Below are positions 55,714 through 63,910 of a stretch of 64,000 nucleotides of DNA, one piece after another (positions within the stretch are counted from its first letter, which is position 1; each line of letters opens with the position of its first letter). Source of the DNA: Nevskia sp. GTDB lineage: Bacteria > Pseudomonadota > Gammaproteobacteria > Nevskiales > Nevskiaceae. The stretch spans positions 1 to 64,000 of the forward strand of contig JARLJS010000287.1 of assembly GCA_031291075.1 (NCBI GenBank), given 5' to 3'. Both the position numbers and the translations under genes were made by a program. The notes under the pieces are model-generated. The model made no database searches. It had not been told where the DNA came from and saw only the letters and a list, made by a program, of their open reading frames with translations.

Positions 55714-56418
55714 ATGCCGATGCCCCAGCTATCCGAGCACGACCTGGAACAGATGCGCCGGCGCCTGTCGGCGGCGGCCCTGGACTTGTACCTGCGCGAG
55801 GGTTTCGAGGCGGTGACGCTGCGCGGTGTGGCGGCGGCGCTGGGCATCAGCCACACCCTGCCGTACCGCTATTTCGACAACAAGGACGCGCTGTTCGCGC
55901 GGGTGCGGGCGGACTGCTTCGAGCAGATGGCGCAGGCCATCATGAGCGCCGACCGGCCGGCCACCGAGCCGCTGCAGCGCTTGGCGCAGCTGGTGAACGC
56001 CTATCTCGCCTACGTGCGCGAGCACCCGCAGGAATACCGGCTGGTATTCATCCTGGACCAGCCCTCGCCGGAGCGTTTTCCGGAACTGCAGGAGGCTCGC
56101 CGCCGCCTGTTCGACTACGGTGTCGGGATCATCCGTCGCTGCGTGGAGCAGGGCACGGTCAAGGGCGATCCGCGCGACCTCATGCACCTGGGCTGGGCTG
56201 GCATGCACGGCCTGATCAGCCTGCACGTCGGCGGCCAGCTGGTGCACGGCCGCCGCTTCGAGGACTTGCTGCAGCCGTTGCTGCAGGCCCTGTTCGGGCC
56301 GGGCTGGGGCGGGGCGGGGCTGCAACTTCAGATCGAGCCGGCGGCAGCCGGGCCGAAGGAGGAAACACATGAACGACGTCATTCAGTACGCGCAGCTTCC
56401 CGCACCCGTACGCGCTGA
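55714..56418 (+). CDS. TetR-family transcriptional regulator
   Basis: A 234-residue TetR regulator. The HTH reads TLRGVAAALGISHTLPYRYFDNKDAL near residues 36-60. The C-terminal domain resembles the TetR_C_33-like WHG helical set (REHPQEYRLVFILDQPSPERFP). It overlaps the desaturase start by 50 bases, unusually long, so its last 16 residues are read over the desaturase start. ATG 55714 has no ribosome-binding site but sits at the expected transcription start of the promoter. It probably controls the desaturase/rubredoxin operon in which it is the first gene. Confidence 0.87.
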   Translation: MPMPQLSEHDLEQMRRRLSAAALDLYLREGFEAVTLRGVAAALGISHTLPYRYFDNKDALFARVRADCFEQMAQAIMSADRPATEPLQRLAQLVNAYLAYVREHPQEYRLVFILDQPSPERFPELQEARRRLFDYGVGIIRRCVEQGTVKGDPRDLMHLGWAGMHGLISLHVGGQLVHGRRFEDLLQPLLQALFGPGWGGAGLQLQIEPAAAGPKEETHERRHSVRAASRTRTR

Positions 56419-57265
56419 GGTGCAGCGTCTGTCGCGCGCACCGGCGGTGGCTTGGCCGACGCTGCTGCTGGGCCTGTGCTGCATCGCCGGCTACCTGGCT
56501 TCGGACTGGCTGGGTTGGACCCGCGTGATCCCCCTGTGGGCCGCGGCACTGGTCAACGGCGTGATGGGCTATTGCGCGTTCAGCGTGATCCACGACTCGA
56601 TCCACCGCGCCGTCTCCACCCGCGTGCGGCTCAACGACTGGGCGGCGCGGCTGATCCTGCTGCTGGAAACGCCGTGGGTGAACCTGGAGCTGTTCCGCTG
56701 GGCCCACATCCAGCATCACCGCCATTCCGGCGGCGGGCGCGACCCGGACCAGTGGGTGCAGGGGCCCTGGTGGCAGCTACCGCTGCGCTGGATGTTCATC
56801 GATGTCTTTTACCTGTACTACGTGGTCGCCCGCGGCGACGCGGTGGCGCGCAAGCACTTCCGCAGCACGCGGCGCTACGCGGCGGTGTGCGCGGTATTGG
56901 CCCTGGCGCTGACCGCGCTGGGCCATGGTCCCGAGGTGCTGATGCTGTGGCTGATCCCCTCGCGCATCAGCCAGCTCCTGCTGGGCTTCGCCTTCTTCTG
57001 GCTGCCGCATGCGCCGCACGACACCGCGCAGGCGGACAACTTCACCCGCGCCACCACCGTCCGCCTCGGTCACGAGTGGCTGTTGAGCCCCTTGCTGCAA
57101 TGGCAGAACTACCATCTCATCCACCACCTGCTGCCGGCCACGCCGTTCTACAACAACCGCAGGCTGTGGCTGCTGCTGGAGCCGCAACTCCGCCGGCATG
57201 AGCTGGCGATCCAGCACGGCTTCGCCATCCAGCCGACGATCCACCCGGCACAACAGGGAGCGTGA
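56369..57265 (+). CDS. Fatty-acid desaturase / di-iron hydroxylase-type membrane enzyme
   Basis: A 298-residue integral membrane di-iron protein. Three histidine boxes are complete: HDSIH (75-79), HIQHHRH (113-119) and HLIHH (249-253). HAPHD (214-218) is an additional cluster. Hydrophobic segments are at about 28-45, 55-75, 92-103 and 140-155, with one further segment near 175-215. Start ATG 56369 has AAGGAGG. The family includes fatty-acid desaturases and carotenoid or hydrocarbon hydroxylases, all using an external electron donor. The adjacent rubredoxin gene (GTGA overlap) suggests rubredoxin is that donor, as in alkane hydroxylase systems. Confidence 0.88.
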   Translation: MNDVIQYAQLPAPVRAEVQRLSRAPAVAWPTLLLGLCCIAGYLASDWLGWTRVIPLWAAALVNGVMGYCAFSVIHDSIHRAVSTRVRLNDWAARLILLLETPWVNLELFRWAHIQHHRHSGGGRDPDQWVQGPWWQLPLRWMFIDVFYLYYVVARGDAVARKHFRSTRRYAAVCAVLALALTALGHGPEVLMLWLIPSRISQLLLGFAFFWLPHAPHDTAQADNFTRATTVRLGHEWLLSPLLQWQNYHLIHHLLPATPFYNNRRLWLLLEPQLRRHELAIQHGFAIQPTIHPAQQGA

Positions 57266-57429
57266 CCGTGCGCAAGTGGCGTTGCCGCTATTGCTCCCAC
57301 GTCTACGACGAGGCTGTCGGCGATCCCGACAGCGGCATCGCCCCTGGCACGCGCTTCGAGGACCTCCCCGACAACTGGATGTGTCCCGAGTGCGGCGCCG
57401 CCAAGGCCGATTACGAACCCGACGAATAG
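57262..57429 (+). CDS. Rubredoxin
   Basis: A 55-residue protein with the two rubredoxin iron motifs: CRYC (Cys8, Cys11) and CPEC (Cys41, Cys44), the Tyr next to each and the [11 protein letters not shown] segment between. GTG 57262 overlaps the desaturase stop by 4 bases (GTGA). It binds one iron with four cysteines and carries single electrons. Its likely job is to reduce the desaturase di-iron centre. No rubredoxin reductase follows, although the reductase at 23270 might serve. A 152-bp gap separates it from the HsaA-type gene. Confidence 0.92.
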   Translation: MTVRKWRCRYCSHVYDEAVGDPDSGIAPGTRFEDLPDNWMCPECGAAKADYEPDE

Positions 57430-57581
57430 TATGTTTGCCGGCGCGGCCGGCTTCAGGTAGTCATTTCGGACGATGCCGCGTCCCCGGTTTTCTGTGAAAA
57501 AGTCCTCCTCACTTCACCGGCTTTCGCTGTGGCCAGGCCCTGCGGCGGCGGTAATAACCCATTCGAGGTCAGGAGGACGCA

Positions 57582-58784
57582 GTGCAGACCCAAGCCCAAA
57601 AAGCCACGCCGCCGGTCACGCCGCAAGTGCTGGTGCAACGCGCCCGCGAGCTGGTGCCCGTGCTGGCGGCGCGTGCCGCCAAGACCGAGGAACTGCGGCG
57701 GGTGCCGGACGAGACCGTCGCCGAGATGCAGGAGGCGGGCCTGTTCCGCGTGCTGCAGGCCAAGCAGTATGGCGGCTACGAGATGGATCCGCAGGTGTTC
57801 TACGACATCTGCATGACGCTGGCCGAGGGCTGCATGTCCACCGCCTGGATCTACGGCGTGATCGGCGTGCACAACTGGCAGCTCGCCTGCTTCGATCCGC
57901 GCGCCTCGGCCGACGTGTGGAAGGACAGCACCTCGGTGCTGGTGGCCTCGACCTACATGCCCAAGGGGCAGGTCAAGCCGGTGGACGGCGGCTTCCGCTT
58001 CAGCGGGCGCTGGGGCTTTTCCAGCGGCATCGACCACTGCCAGTGGGTACTGCTGGGCGGGCTGATCTTTCCGCCTGACGGCAAGGGGCCGCCGGAGTAC
58101 CGCACCTTCCTGGTGCCGCGCAGCGACTTCGAGGTGATCGACACTTGGCACGTGATGGGCCTCAAGGGCACCGGCAGCAAGGACATCGTGGTGAAGGACG
58201 CCTTCGTGCCGGAATACCGCACGCACAAGGCCACGGACGGCTTCATGGGCACCAACCCCGGCCGCGACACCTTCACCGCCGATATCTACAAGCTGCCGTT
58301 CGGCCAGATCTTCGTGCGCGCGGTGTCCTCGGCGGCGATCGGCGGTCTGCAGGGCGCGCTCAACAGCTTCGTGGAGTTCGCCAAGGTGCGCGTCGGCGAC
58401 ATGGGCAACAAGACCTCGGAGCAGGCGCCGGCGCAGCTCGCCGCCTCCGACGCGGCACTGGCCGTCGACGAGATGAAGCTGGTGCTGAACCGCAACTTCG
58501 ACGTGTTGATGGACAAGATCCGCAACAAGCAGCCGCTGGACGACATCCGTCAGCGCCTGCACTTCCGCCACCAGGCGGCGCAGGTGGTGGACCGCTGCGC
58601 GCGCCACGCCTACCAGCTTTTCTCCGCTTGCGGCGGGCGTGGCATCTTCACCGACTTCCCGCTGCACCGCTACCTGCTGGACATCTACGCGGCCCGCGCG
58701 CACTACGCCAACAACCCGGAGCAGTTCGGCCGCAACTACGGCGGCGTGCTGCTGGGCAGGGAAAATACGGACTATTTCCTGTGA
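57582..58784 (+). CDS. hsaA: Flavin-dependent monooxygenase oxygenase component (HsaA/TesA2-like)
   Basis: A 400-residue acyl-CoA-dehydrogenase-fold oxygenase. GTG 57582 follows AGGAGG. It keeps the family core (YGGYEMDPQVFYDICMTLAE, TAWIYGVIGVHNWQLA, the FSGRWGFSSGIDHCQW loop, MGLKGTGSKD) and the C-terminal NPEQFGRNYGG ending. This group (HsaA of mycobacteria, TesA2 of Comamonas) hydroxylates 3-HSA to a catechol in steroid A-ring degradation, using reduced flavin from a separate reductase. The partner could be the reductase at 26579. Its stop overlaps the next start (GTGA). Confidence 0.82.
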   Translation: MQTQAQKATPPVTPQVLVQRARELVPVLAARAAKTEELRRVPDETVAEMQEAGLFRVLQAKQYGGYEMDPQVFYDICMTLAEGCMSTAWIYGVIGVHNWQLACFDPRASADVWKDSTSVLVASTYMPKGQVKPVDGGFRFSGRWGFSSGIDHCQWVLLGGLIFPPDGKGPPEYRTFLVPRSDFEVIDTWHVMGLKGTGSKDIVVKDAFVPEYRTHKATDGFMGTNPGRDTFTADIYKLPFGQIFVRAVSSAAIGGLQGALNSFVEFAKVRVGDMGNKTSEQAPAQLAASDAALAVDEMKLVLNRNFDVLMDKIRNKQPLDDIRQRLHFRHQAAQVVDRCARHAYQLFSACGGRGIFTDFPLHRYLLDIYAARAHYANNPEQFGRNYGGVLLGRENTDYFL

Positions 58785-60544
58785 GTACGCTGATGGGCGC
58801 AACTCAAAAACCGGGCGACACGGAGAAACAGTTCGACGTGATCGTGGTCGGTTCCGGCGCGGGCGGCATGACCGCGGCGCTGTGCTGCCAGGCGCAGGGC
58901 CTGTCGGCGCTGGTGATCGACAAGTCCGACAGGTACGGCGGCACCAGCGCGGTGTCCGGCGGCGGCATCTGGATCCCCTGCAACGAGGACATTCCGCGCG
59001 TCGGCGGCACCGATTCCTTCGAGGAGGCGCTCACCTACCTGAAGTTTCTGATCGGTGACGCGGTACCGCAGAAGCGCATCGAGGCTTATATCCGTAACGC
59101 CGCCGGCATGGTGCGCTTCATGCGCGAGCGGTTCGGCATCGGTTTCCGCGCGGTCAAGCGCTACCCCGATTATTTCCCGGACAAGCCGGGCGGCAAGCCC
59201 GGCTATCGCACCATGGAGCCGGCGGAGTTCGACGCCGCGCTGCTCGGCGACGAGTTGAACCGCCTGCGCGAGCCCTACAAGGGCACCCTGCTGATGGGGC
59301 GGGTGTCGATGGACCAGGTGGAGGCGCACACCCTGTTCACGCGCGGCCCGGGCTGGCTGTGGCTGACGCTGCGCATGATGCTGCGCTACTGGTTCGACTT
59401 CGCCTGGCGCCGCCGCACCGCGCGCGACCGCCGCATGACGCTGGGGCAGGCGATGATCGCGGCGCTGCGCCACGCCATGGCGCAGAAGAACGTGCCGCTG
59501 TGGCTGCAGACGGGGCTGGAGTCGCTGATCACCGAAAACGGCCGCGTGGTGGGCGTTAATGTGGAGCAGGGTGGCAAGCGCCTGCGCCTGCTGGCCCGCC
59601 ATGGCGTGATCCTGGCCTGCGGCGGCTTCGAGGCGAACCAGCAGATGCGCGAGCAGTACCTGCCCAAGCCGACCAGCCACAGCTGGACCGCGGCGCCGCC
59701 GATCAACCATGGCGACGGTATCCGCGCCGGCCAGGCGCTGGGTGCGGCCACCGCTTTCATGGACCTGACCTGGGGCTCGCCCACGGTGGGCGTGCCGGGC
59801 GCGTCCGCGCAGTGCGGCATCTTCGTCGAGCGCGGCTTGCCGGGCTGCGTGGTGGTGAACCGGCTGGGCCGGCGCTTCGTCAACGAGGCCTGCCCCTACA
59901 CCGAGTTCGTCTACGCCATGTACGCCGACCACGCCAAGACCGGCGGCAGCGTACCGTGCTGGATGGTGTTCGACGCCACCTTCCGCAGGAAATACCCGAT
60001 GGGCCCGATGCTGCCGGGTAGCGTGCAGCCGGATTCGCGCCTGCCGGCGAGCTGGCAGGGCAGCGTGTATTACCGCGCTGGCAGCCTGAGTGAGCTGGCA
60101 GGCAAGATCGGGGTCGATGCCGCAGGCCTGGAGGACACGGTGCGGCAGATGGGGGAGTTCGCACGCCAGGGCAAGGACCCTCAGTTCGGCAAGGGCGACA
60201 ACGTGTTCGACCGCTACTACAGCGATCCCGGCGTCAAACCCAATCCCTGCCTGGGCCCGATCGAGAAGGCGCCGTTCTACGCCGTGCGCCTCGACCCGGG
60301 CGAGCTCGGCACCAAGGGCGGCCTGCTCACCGACGAGTCGGCGCGGGTGCTGCGCGAGGATGGCAGTTCGATCGAGGGGCTGTACGCCATCGGCAACTGC
60401 TCGGCGGCGGTGATGGGCCGCACCTATGCCGGGCCCGGCGCCACCCTGGGTCCCGCCATGACCTTCGGCTACATCGCGGCGCACGAAATCGCCAAGAACG
60501 CGGCGGCCTGGCCCAAGCCTTCGGGAGTGGCCGCGGCCGCCTGA
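58781..60544 (+). CDS. kstD: 3-ketosteroid dehydrogenase (KstD-like flavoprotein)
   Basis: A 587-residue FAD enzyme of the fumarate-reductase/KstD family. It opens with VVGSGAGGMTAALCC for FAD binding. GCVVVNRLGRRFVNE is the usual internal motif. The C-terminal stretch YAIGNCSAAVMGRTYAGPGA carries the Tyr and Gly equivalent to catalytic Tyr487/Gly491 of the Rhodococcus enzyme. GTG 58781 overlaps the oxygenase stop. ATG 58793 is the alternative. It introduces a double bond into ring A of 3-ketosteroids (1,2 position) and passes electrons to a quinone. Delta-1 versus delta-4 specificity cannot be decided here. Confidence 0.88.
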   Translation: MSTLMGATQKPGDTEKQFDVIVVGSGAGGMTAALCCQAQGLSALVIDKSDRYGGTSAVSGGGIWIPCNEDIPRVGGTDSFEEALTYLKFLIGDAVPQKRIEAYIRNAAGMVRFMRERFGIGFRAVKRYPDYFPDKPGGKPGYRTMEPAEFDAALLGDELNRLREPYKGTLLMGRVSMDQVEAHTLFTRGPGWLWLTLRMMLRYWFDFAWRRRTARDRRMTLGQAMIAALRHAMAQKNVPLWLQTGLESLITENGRVVGVNVEQGGKRLRLLARHGVILACGGFEANQQMREQYLPKPTSHSWTAAPPINHGDGIRAGQALGAATAFMDLTWGSPTVGVPGASAQCGIFVERGLPGCVVVNRLGRRFVNEACPYTEFVYAMYADHAKTGGSVPCWMVFDATFRRKYPMGPMLPGSVQPDSRLPASWQGSVYYRAGSLSELAGKIGVDAAGLEDTVRQMGEFARQGKDPQFGKGDNVFDRYYSDPGVKPNPCLGPIEKAPFYAVRLDPGELGTKGGLLTDESARVLREDGSSIEGLYAIGNCSAAVMGRTYAGPGATLGPAMTFGYIAAHEIAKNAAAWPKPSGVAAAA

Positions 60545-60596
60545 AAAAAAGCGCCGGCGGCGTGTCCGCCCGGCAAAACGGAGGCGCGAAACCGAC

Positions 60597-61352
60597 ATGG
60601 GCAAGCTGAGCGGCAGGGTCGCGCTGGTGACCGGCGCGGGGCAGGGCGTGGGTAAGGGCATCGCCAGCGCGCTCGCCCAGGAAGGCGCGGCGGTGGTGTT
60701 GACCGGCCGCACGCTGGCCAAAGTGCAGCAGGCGGCCGCCGCCATCGGGGCGCAGGGCGGGCGAGTCCTGGCGCTTGAGTGCAACGTCAAGGAAGCGGTC
60801 TCGCTCGAGCGCTGCGTGGCCGAGACGGTGCGGCAGTTCGGCGGCCTCAACATCCTGGTCAACAACGCCCAGGAGGTGCCGCTGGGCACCCTCGCCGAGG
60901 TCACCGAGCACGCCTTCGCCGCGGGCTGGGAATCGGGTCCGCTGGCCACCTTCCGACTGATGAAGCTGTGCCATCCGCATCTCCGGAACGGCGGCTGCAT
61001 CGTCAATCTCGCCAGCCCCGCCGCGATGCGCTGGGACGCCAGCGGCTATGGCGTCTACGCCGCGGTCAAGGAGGCGATCCGCTCGCTGACCCGCGCCGCC
61101 GCCTGCGAGTGGGCCAAGGACGGCATCCGCACCAATGCGATCCTGCCGCTGGCCAATTCGCCGGGCATGGAGTGGTGGACGCGTGAGCGCCCGGCCGAGG
61201 CGGCTGCCTTCATCGCCACCGTGCCGATGCAGCGGGTCGGCGACTGCGAGGCCGACATCGGCCGCTTCGTCGCCACGCTGTGTTCCGATGACTGCCGTTA
61301 TGTCAACGGCCAGAGCATCGCCGTCGATGGCGGGCAGGCTTACCTTGGCTGA
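60597..61352 (+). CDS. SDR-family oxidoreductase
   Basis: A 251-residue classical SDR with TGAGQGVGKG, NNAQEVPLG (Gln replaces Gly of NNAG), Ser in NLASPAAM and YAAVK as the catalytic pair. It lies 52 bp after kstD and is 13 bases before the OYE-type gene. This suggests a hydroxysteroid or hydroxyacyl dehydrogenase step in the same operon. The substrate is not readable from sequence. Confidence 0.86.
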   Translation: MGKLSGRVALVTGAGQGVGKGIASALAQEGAAVVLTGRTLAKVQQAAAAIGAQGGRVLALECNVKEAVSLERCVAETVRQFGGLNILVNNAQEVPLGTLAEVTEHAFAAGWESGPLATFRLMKLCHPHLRNGGCIVNLASPAAMRWDASGYGVYAAVKEAIRSLTRAAACEWAKDGIRTNAILPLANSPGMEWWTRERPAEAAAFIATVPMQRVGDCEADIGRFVATLCSDDCRYVNGQSIAVDGGQAYLG

Positions 61353-61365
61353 TGGAGTCATCCCG

Positions 61366-62586
61366 ATGAGTGTGCCGTCGCCGTTCGATCCCTTCCGCAT
61401 CGGCCCGCTGCAGCTGCGCAACCGCTTCATCAAGGCCGGCGCCAACGAGGGCATGGCCAAGGGCGGGGTGCCGTCGAAGATGCTGGTGGAGCACCACCGC
61501 TCCATCGCCGCCGGCGGCGCGGCCATGACCACGGTGGCCTACTGCGCGGTCAGCGCCGACGGCCGCACCTTCGTCGACCAGGTCCAGTTCGAGCCGGGCG
61601 CGGTGAAGCACCTGCGGGTGCTGACCGACGCCGTCCACCGCGAGGGCGCGGCGGCCTGTGCCCAGATCACCCACGGCGGCGCCTTCAACTTCCTGCCCAG
61701 GCTCAGCACGCGCTATCCGCGCAGCTCCAGCGGCGGCTTCAACGCCGCCGGTGTGATCAGCGGGCGCCTGTTCAAGGTGGGGATGACCCCCGACGACCTG
61801 GAACGTACCGCCAACGAATTCGCCAACGCCGCCCGGCTGGCGCGCGACGCCGGCTTCGATGCGGTCGAAATCCACATGGGCCACGGCTACCTGCTGAGCC
61901 AGTTCCTGTCGCCGGCCTACAACAAGCGCCGCGACCAGTACGGCGGTGGCCCCGCCGGGCGCGCCCGCTTCCCGGCGATGGTCCTGCGCCGTGTGCTCGA
62001 CGCGGTGGGCCACGACCTGGCCGTGACCTGCAAGATCTGCGTCACCGAGGGCTTCAAGCGCGGCGCCACCGCCGAGGACGCCGCGGTGGTGGCCGGCGTG
62101 CTGGAGCGCGAAGGCGCGCACCTGCTGGTGCTGAGCGGCGGTATGAACGTGGAGGCGCCGTGGGCGATCTTCGGCAGCCCGATGCCGCGCGCCGCCACCG
62201 AGACGGTGCAGAACCCGGTGATCCGCCTCTCCACCCGCATCCTGCGCCTGTGGGAACCCAAGATCTCGTTCCACGAGATGTACTTCATGGAGCACTCGCG
62301 CAAGGTGCGCGCGGCGGTGCGCATGCCGCTGGCCTACCTGGGCGGCGCCAAGTCCATGGACGGCGTGCGGCAGGCGATGGCGGAGGGCTTCGACTGCGTG
62401 GTGATGGCGCGGGCGCTGATCCACGATCCCGACCTGATCAACAAGTTCCGCAGCGGCGCGGCCACCCGCTCGGGCTGCACCGCCTGCAACGAATGCGTGG
62501 TGATGATGTACACACCCGGCGGCACCAGCTGCGTGCTGAAGCCGCCCAACGACGCCGAGCTGAACCGGACGCCGGCGGCGGCGTAG
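61366..62586 (+). CDS. Old-yellow-enzyme-type NADH:flavin oxidoreductase with C-terminal Cys cluster
   Basis: A 406-residue FMN TIM barrel. The opening FRIGPLQLRNRFIKAGANEG, QITHGG and the classical HMGHGYLLSQFLSP motif identify the family. DQYGGG follows and VVMARALIHDPDLI is near the end. A C-terminal four-Cys pattern (CTACNEC and a Cys 11 residues later) resembles the 4Fe-4S site of the longer dienoyl-CoA reductase/BaiCD enzymes. The C-terminal FAD/NADH domain of those enzymes is absent (they are about 650 residues). ATG 61366 has GGAG 8 bases upstream. It may reduce an enone of a steroid or fatty acyl intermediate. Confidence 0.85.
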   Translation: MSVPSPFDPFRIGPLQLRNRFIKAGANEGMAKGGVPSKMLVEHHRSIAAGGAAMTTVAYCAVSADGRTFVDQVQFEPGAVKHLRVLTDAVHREGAAACAQITHGGAFNFLPRLSTRYPRSSSGGFNAAGVISGRLFKVGMTPDDLERTANEFANAARLARDAGFDAVEIHMGHGYLLSQFLSPAYNKRRDQYGGGPAGRARFPAMVLRRVLDAVGHDLAVTCKICVTEGFKRGATAEDAAVVAGVLEREGAHLLVLSGGMNVEAPWAIFGSPMPRAATETVQNPVIRLSTRILRLWEPKISFHEMYFMEHSRKVRAAVRMPLAYLGGAKSMDGVRQAMAEGFDCVVMARALIHDPDLINKFRSGAATRSGCTACNECVVMMYTPGGTSCVLKPPNDAELNRTPAAA

Positions 62587-62596
62587 CGCTTCTTTG

Positions 62597-62711
62597 CCTC
62601 TCCCCCTGGGAGAGGCCGCGCCAAGGCGCGGGTGAGGGCGCGCCGTATCAACGAGCGCAAATCTTTCCAGCCCAGCGCCCTCACCCCTGCCCCTCTCCCA
62701 GAGGGAGAGGG
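62597..62711. repeat. Compound inverted-repeat element
   Basis: Two hairpins flank a long-range stem. CCTCTCCC/GGGAGAGG (62597-62615) is the first and CCCTCTCCC/GGGAGAGGG (62691-62711) the second. GGGTGAGGGCGC (62630-62641) pairs perfectly with 62675-62686. The whole can form a cruciform. It lies between the OYE gene and the convergent FAD monooxygenase and runs into the latter's coding end. Similar elements are common intergenic repeats in proteobacteria. Confidence 0.8.
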
Positions 62712-63910
62712 AACTGTGCATTGGCCGCGGCGAGAGCATCGTAGCCGAACAGCTCGTCGGCCAGCTGCGCCCCCTTCATCGATACCAGCGGCGCCGCCAG
62801 GTTGCGCAGCCAGGCCGTGCCGCCGCGCAGGTGGTAGAGCGTGCGGTTGCGGCGCGAGGCAAGCTGCACCATCGCCGTGCGCGCGCGGCGCAGGTTTTCG
62901 TAGCGATCGAGCCCCGACTCGACGGGCGTCGCGCCGCCGAGGCATTGGCCGAGGACGGCGGCGTCCTCGATCGCCATGCAGGCGCCCTGCGCCATGAACG
63001 GCAGCATCGGATGACAGGCGTCGCCGAGCAGGGACACTCTGCCGCGGCCCCAGCGCGGCAGCGGGTCGCGGTCGTACAAGGCCCACTTGAAGCAGCTCCC
63101 GGGATCCGAGGCGGCGATGATCGCGCGCACCGTCGGGTTCCAGCCGGCGAAGCGTTCGACCAGCTCCCGTTTGTCGCCGCGCTCGGTCCAGGACTCCACG
63201 CCCCATTCGCCGCGTTCGATCACGGCGACGAAGTTCAGTTCCCGGCCGCCGCGGACGAAGTAGTGCACGAAATGCGCGCCGGGCCCCATCCAGTTGGCCG
63301 CCACCGGCCGCACCTCGACTCCGCGCAACGCCGGCGTCGGCACGATCCCGCGCCAGGCTACGCAGCCGGTGAAGCGCGGGCTCTCGGCGCCGAACAGGGC
63401 CGTCCTGACGGCGGACTTGATGCCGTCGGCGCCGATCAGGATATCGCCGCCGTGGCGCCGGCCGTCGTCGAGCAGGGCGGTAGCGCTGTCAGCGTCCTGA
63501 GCGACGTTGCCGCAGCGTGCGTTCAGGTGCAGCTCGATGCGTGCGTCCCGCCCCACCGCCTCGCTCAGCACGGCGTGCAGGTCGGCACGGTGCACGTGCA
63601 GGTAAGGTGCGCCGTAGCGCTGCAACGCCGACTCGCCGAGGGGGCTGTCGAAGATGCGCCTGCCGGTCCTCCAGTCGCGCATTTCGATCGCCTCGGGGCG
63701 GAATGCGATGGCCGCCAGCGCGTCCGCCAGTCCGAGTGAGTGGAGGATCCTCGATGCGTTGGGGCCGATCTGCAGGCCGGCGCCGACTTCCCGCAGCGCC
63801 GGGGCCTGTTCGAGCACGGTGACGCGCAGATCCCGGCGCGCCAGCGCGAGGGCCGCCGCAAGGCCGCCGATGCCGCCGCCGACGACGACGGCGTGGTGTG
63901 GTCGAATCAT
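62681..63910 (-). CDS. FAD-dependent aromatic monooxygenase (salicylate/3-hydroxybenzoate hydroxylase type)
   Basis: A 409-residue class A flavoprotein monooxygenase. It has the FAD-binding VVVGGGIGGLAAALAL, the GAGLQIGPNA segment, the DG fingerprint IGADGIKSAVR and GDACHPMLPFMAQGA for FAD ribityl binding. The last about 10 residues (FPLPLGEGQG) and the stop codon are encoded by the repeat element, so the native C-terminus probably ended near LFGYDALAA. The enzyme hydroxylates an aromatic or related ring with NAD(P)H and O2. The substrate is unknown. It starts at ATG 63910. The 90 bp to the window end show no gene. Confidence 0.88.
   Translation of the reverse strand: MIRPHHAVVVGGGIGGLAAALALARRDLRVTVLEQAPALREVGAGLQIGPNASRILHSLGLADALAAIAFRPEAIEMRDWRTGRRIFDSPLGESALQRYGAPYLHVHRADLHAVLSEAVGRDARIELHLNARCGNVAQDADSATALLDDGRRHGGDILIGADGIKSAVRTALFGAESPRFTGCVAWRGIVPTPALRGVEVRPVAANWMGPGAHFVHYFVRGGRELNFVAVIERGEWGVESWTERGDKRELVERFAGWNPTVRAIIAASDPGSCFKWALYDRDPLPRWGRGRVSLLGDACHPMLPFMAQGACMAIEDAAVLGQCLGGATPVESGLDRYENLRRARTAMVQLASRRNRTLYHLRGGTAWLRNLAAPLVSMKGAQLADELFGYDALAAANAQFPLPLGEGQG

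Noticed and set aside
58772-61006. 744-residue minus-strand ORF opposite kstD and SDR
   Set aside because: A shadow of high-GC codon usage. The plus strand has full-length recognisable enzymes with family motifs.
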